Positions 5,323 through 7,336 of a stretch of DNA of 7,336 nt are shown here, one piece after another (within the stretch, counting starts at the first letter, position 1; every line of letters begins with the position of its first letter). The DNA comes from Paracoccaceae bacterium. Lineage in GTDB: Bacteria > Pseudomonadota > Alphaproteobacteria > Rhodobacterales > Rhodobacteraceae. A program made the translations under genes and the position numbers. Under the pieces are notes generated by a model. That model was not told where the DNA came from. It was given only the letters and a program-made list of their open reading frames with translations, and did no database searches. The stretch is from contig JAHRVZ010000432.1 in assembly GCA_019090405.1 (NCBI GenBank), forward strand, positions 1 through 7,336. Direction: 5' to 3'.

Positions 5323-6204
5323 TCATTTCGTCAGGGCATATTCCACCAGTTCTGTGCGCTGAAAGAACTTAAAGTTGTCATCAGAAATCATTGTGGCGCG
5401 TAACTCTCCGGTGCTATCGCGCCAGATCGACAGGCCTTCCAGATTGTCATGCGTTCCGGGTCCGGTTTCCAACAAGGTTTGTTCATGCAGGGCGGCGGTG
5501 TCGGTAATATCCCAACGACGCAAACGGGTGCGAAAGCCCAGTATGCTGAATGAACGTTCCAGAAGGTAAAACCGACCATCCGGCCCAAAATCAGCCGCTA
5601 CCGGATGGAATTTTCCCTTGGCAGGCAATGTGAATGGGGTTGTCCATTGGCCGTTTGCCCAGCGATAGACCGGGATTTGGCCACGGTCATTCAGGGCGTC
5701 TTCGGGTAAGGTGTAAAGCCGTCCGTTTTGATCTATTGCAAGCGCTTCAAGGGAGCCGTTAATGGGCAATGTACGAAATGCCTTTGGACGGTGCAGAGGT
5801 GTTGCCCTACCTCCAGCCGCAGCATAACGGGACACGCGGTGCACGCCCTCGAACGAAATGTAAATCGTGCCGTCCGGGGCAATCGCCAGACCTTCGGAAT
5901 CTGCAATCAGTCTGCTAAGTCGTTTGCCATCGCTTGATTTCAGATGACGTGGTTTGCCGGGTATGATGGCGGTGATCTTGCCATCTTTGCGTTTAATCTG
6001 CGCCGTCAGGATTTTACCTCGGTCGCTGATGATGGTCATGCCCTGACCGTCAGACGACATTTCAAGACCGGAAAACCCGCCAAACCAGTTTTTGTCGACT
6101 CGCCAGCGGAAACTGCCCAGATACTCAGCAGTTGGTCCTTCGGCCAGAGCTGCGGTACAGACAAGGATCAGCGTTGCTAGTTGGACTGCAAAACTGCGGC
6201 GCAT
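5323..6204 (-). CDS. Exported protein with esterase-like phytase domain
   Basis: 293-residue protein of the 'esterase-like activity of phytase' family, a beta-propeller-type domain. A signal peptide is clear: MRRS, then a hydrophobic core (5-20), then ALA-E with cleavage expected after Ala21, so it should be periplasmic. Domain landmarks are GGFSGLEMSSDGQGMTIISDRG (split 42-50 and 51-63), DSEGLAIAPDG (102-112), FEG (118-120), NGSLEALAID (149-158), DFGPDGRFYLLER and DNLEGLSIW (253-261), ending with ISDDNF (273-278). The repeated S/D-x-E-G/A-L strands are characteristic. Phosphatase or esterase activity is inferred from the family name only; substrates are not established. Its start overlaps the end of mepA by 28 bases, indicating coupled expression. 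In the other direction the stop overlaps a possible early yhhQ ATG. Confidence 0.9.
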   Translation of the reverse strand: MRRSFAVQLATLILVCTAALAEGPTAEYLGSFRWRVDKNWFGGFSGLEMSSDGQGMTIISDRGKILTAQIKRKDGKITAIIPGKPRHLKSSDGKRLSRLIADSEGLAIAPDGTIYISFEGVHRVSRYAAAGGRATPLHRPKAFRTLPINGSLEALAIDQNGRLYTLPEDALNDRGQIPVYRWANGQWTTPFTLPAKGKFHPVAADFGPDGRFYLLERSFSILGFRTRLRRWDITDTAALHEQTLLETGPGTHDNLEGLSIWRDSTGELRATMISDDNFKFFQRTELVEYALTK

Positions 6205-7055
6205 TGCTTTGGTAGGTCAGCCAGCACATATTCGCGCCGGGGTTTTGGTTTTGGTGCGTTGGGATCGGCCTTTTTTGGGGGCGGTGGGTTCAGAATATCA
6301 TCGACCCATTTTTGCGCATCCGCACATCCATCACCAGCAGGCGGTGCTGCCTGATTTTCGCAGCCTTTCAGGCCACGGGGGCATTTTAGCCGAACATGAA
6401 AATGATAGTGATGCCCCCACCATGGCCTGATTTTCCGAAGCCATTTGCGGCTGCCTTTTTCGTCGTTGCACATCTGGACCTTGGCTCCGGGAAACACAAA
6501 AATGCGGGCAACACGTTTGTCTTTGGCCGCTTCGCGTAAAATGCGATGATGCGCGCGGGACCAGTTATCGTTGACATAGGCGCCATTGGCGCGGCGCGTT
6601 GATATGGACGAAATGCTTTCGCGTTGTTTTGCGCTTAGGTCAATGCGTGACGTGGGCAACATCCAGATATCAGCATCAAGTCCGATTTGATGACTGCGAT
6701 GACCCGATAACATCGGCCCTCCGCGTGGCTGGCTGATATCCCCGACATAAAGCCCATTCCATCCCGGTTGTTTTGCGGCAAACGCACTTAGATCACCAAT
6801 AAAGTCGATCGTCTGCGGGTGGCCCCAATTGCGGTTGCGCGACAAACGCATTGCCTGCCAGGTTGGGCCGGTTTCAGGCAATTGCACCGCGCCCGCAACA
6901 CAGCCTTTGGCATAGCTGCCATGAGCGCGCGCGTTTTGTTGTGAGCCAGTGGGTTTTGCGCCGAAAAGCTGTTTGGCCAAGGTTTCAGCAGTAGCCGGAG
7001 CACCAAAAAGCCCTATGGAAAACAATAAACAAACAAATAGGCGTAAAGAATTCAT
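6177..7055 (-). CDS. mepA: Penicillin-insensitive murein endopeptidase MepA
   Basis: Periplasmic zinc LAS-family endopeptidase that cuts D-Ala-meso-DAP cross-links in peptidoglycan. A signal peptide (hydrophobic 5-18, cleavage expected after Ala23 in PATA-ET) precedes the domain. Zinc ligands fit SGHRSHQIGLDADI (117-130): His122 and Asp129 match E. coli His113 and Asp120. WWGHHYHFHVRL (212-223) supplies His215, His218 and His220, with His220 the third ligand. Six cysteines remain in the mature protein (52, 196, 225, 232, 244, 285). Their spacings of 7 (225-232) and 48 (196-244) match the disulfide pairs I recall for E. coli MepA. At 292 residues it is full length, with a proline/lysine-rich linker at 256-274. 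GGAGA lies about nine bases upstream of the ATG, which overlaps the transporter stop as ATGA. Confidence 0.96.
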   Translation of the reverse strand: MNSLRLFVCLLFSIGLFGAPATAETLAKQLFGAKPTGSQQNARAHGSYAKGCVAGAVQLPETGPTWQAMRLSRNRNWGHPQTIDFIGDLSAFAAKQPGWNGLYVGDISQPRGGPMLSGHRSHQIGLDADIWMLPTSRIDLSAKQRESISSISTRRANGAYVNDNWSRAHHRILREAAKDKRVARIFVFPGAKVQMCNDEKGSRKWLRKIRPWWGHHYHFHVRLKCPRGLKGCENQAAPPAGDGCADAQKWVDDILNPPPPKKADPNAPKPKPRREYVLADLPKQCAAVLQSN

Positions 7056-7336
7056 TCGGCGTGGTCTCCGTGCGGTTTGACCCAGATTAACAACACAATA
7101 CCAAGGGCGAACAGAACTATTAGCGGCGATGCGCCAAGGCGCTGACTTCCGCTTATGTCTGTCGTGATGGCGATCAGGGCGGGGGCCAGAAATGATGTGG
7201 CCTTGCCGGATAACGCATAAAGGCCAAACGCTTCGGTCATTCGATCTGGATTGCCCTGACGGGTCAGCATGTGGCGGCTGGCCGATTGTACGGCGCCTCC
7301 TGCGGCTCCGATCAGGATGCCGGCAACATAAAACAG
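7052..7336 (-). CDS. MFS transporter, UMF1/Atg22-like, C-terminal end (N-terminus outside window)
   Basis: The last 94 residues of a membrane transporter; the frame is open to the window edge. The first segment (LFYVAGILIGAAGGAVQSASRHM) is a membrane helix ending in the G-x-x-Q-S-x-SR motif of UMF1/Atg22-like major facilitator proteins. Next come EAFGLYALSGKATSFLAPAL, a helix-loop-helix typical of that family, GSQRLGASP, and a final helix (LIVLFALGIVLLIWV) with a short polar tail. The substrate is unknown; amino-acid or metabolite efflux is only a family guess. Its TGA overlaps the mepA ATG, so it is probably the upstream member of the same operon. Confidence 0.88.
   Translation of the reverse strand: MFYVAGILIGAAGGAVQSASRHMLTRQGNPDRMTEAFGLYALSGKATSFLAPALIAITTDISGSQRLGASPLIVLFALGIVLLIWVKPHGDHAE

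Overview
The window looks like a piece of an alphaproteobacterial chromosome, most likely from the Rhodobacterales/Roseobacter group. I infer this from family resemblance of the encoded proteins, above all the type 1 isopentenyl-diphosphate isomerase and the YhhQ-type transporter, and from the moderate GC content. No search was run. All ten supported genes lie on the minus strand, so the reading order is from high to low coordinates. I see no tRNA, rRNA, CRISPR array, insertion sequence or phage gene.

Unit 1 (7336 to about 4323) has four genes. They are the end of a UMF1/Atg22-like MFS transporter, a periplasmic penicillin-insensitive murein endopeptidase (MepA), an exported protein with an esterase-like phytase domain, and a YhhQ/VUT queuosine-precursor transporter. 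The first three overlap (ATGA, then 28 bases), so they are probably co-transcribed and translationally coupled. The transporter follows after a 122-base spacer that carries a 12-base tandem repeat. The unit ends in a strong intrinsic terminator (12-bp perfect stem plus T-tract). Between transporter and terminator lies a stretch of about 240 bases with no clear gene. It holds a 16-base exact complement of the 16S rRNA 3' end, and when read across three frames it resembles a decayed phasin-like gene.

Unit 2 (4274 to 1 and beyond) has six genes: the ribosome-rescue hydrolase ArfB, an NAD-type short-chain dehydrogenase, a P1-family (DmpA/NylC-like) self-cleaving N-terminal-nucleophile hydrolase, an alpha/beta hydrolase, isopentenyl-diphosphate isomerase (idi) and the N-terminal 169 residues of an FAD-dependent aromatic-ring-hydroxylase-type monooxygenase. 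The hydrolase starts two bases after the P1 stop; other gaps are 32 to 87 bases. Apart from arfB and idi the set looks like small-molecule catabolism (dehydrogenase, amidase/aminopeptidase, esterase/lactonase, hydroxylase), but no single pathway can be named from sequence alone.

The region is densely coded and mostly ordinary. The points most worth a second look are the P1 peptidase, whose predicted catalytic residues have the spacing of nylon hydrolase NylC, and the unexplained interval at 4357-4569. No gene-free stretch exceeds 300 bases; the longest is 4275-4561 (287 bases).
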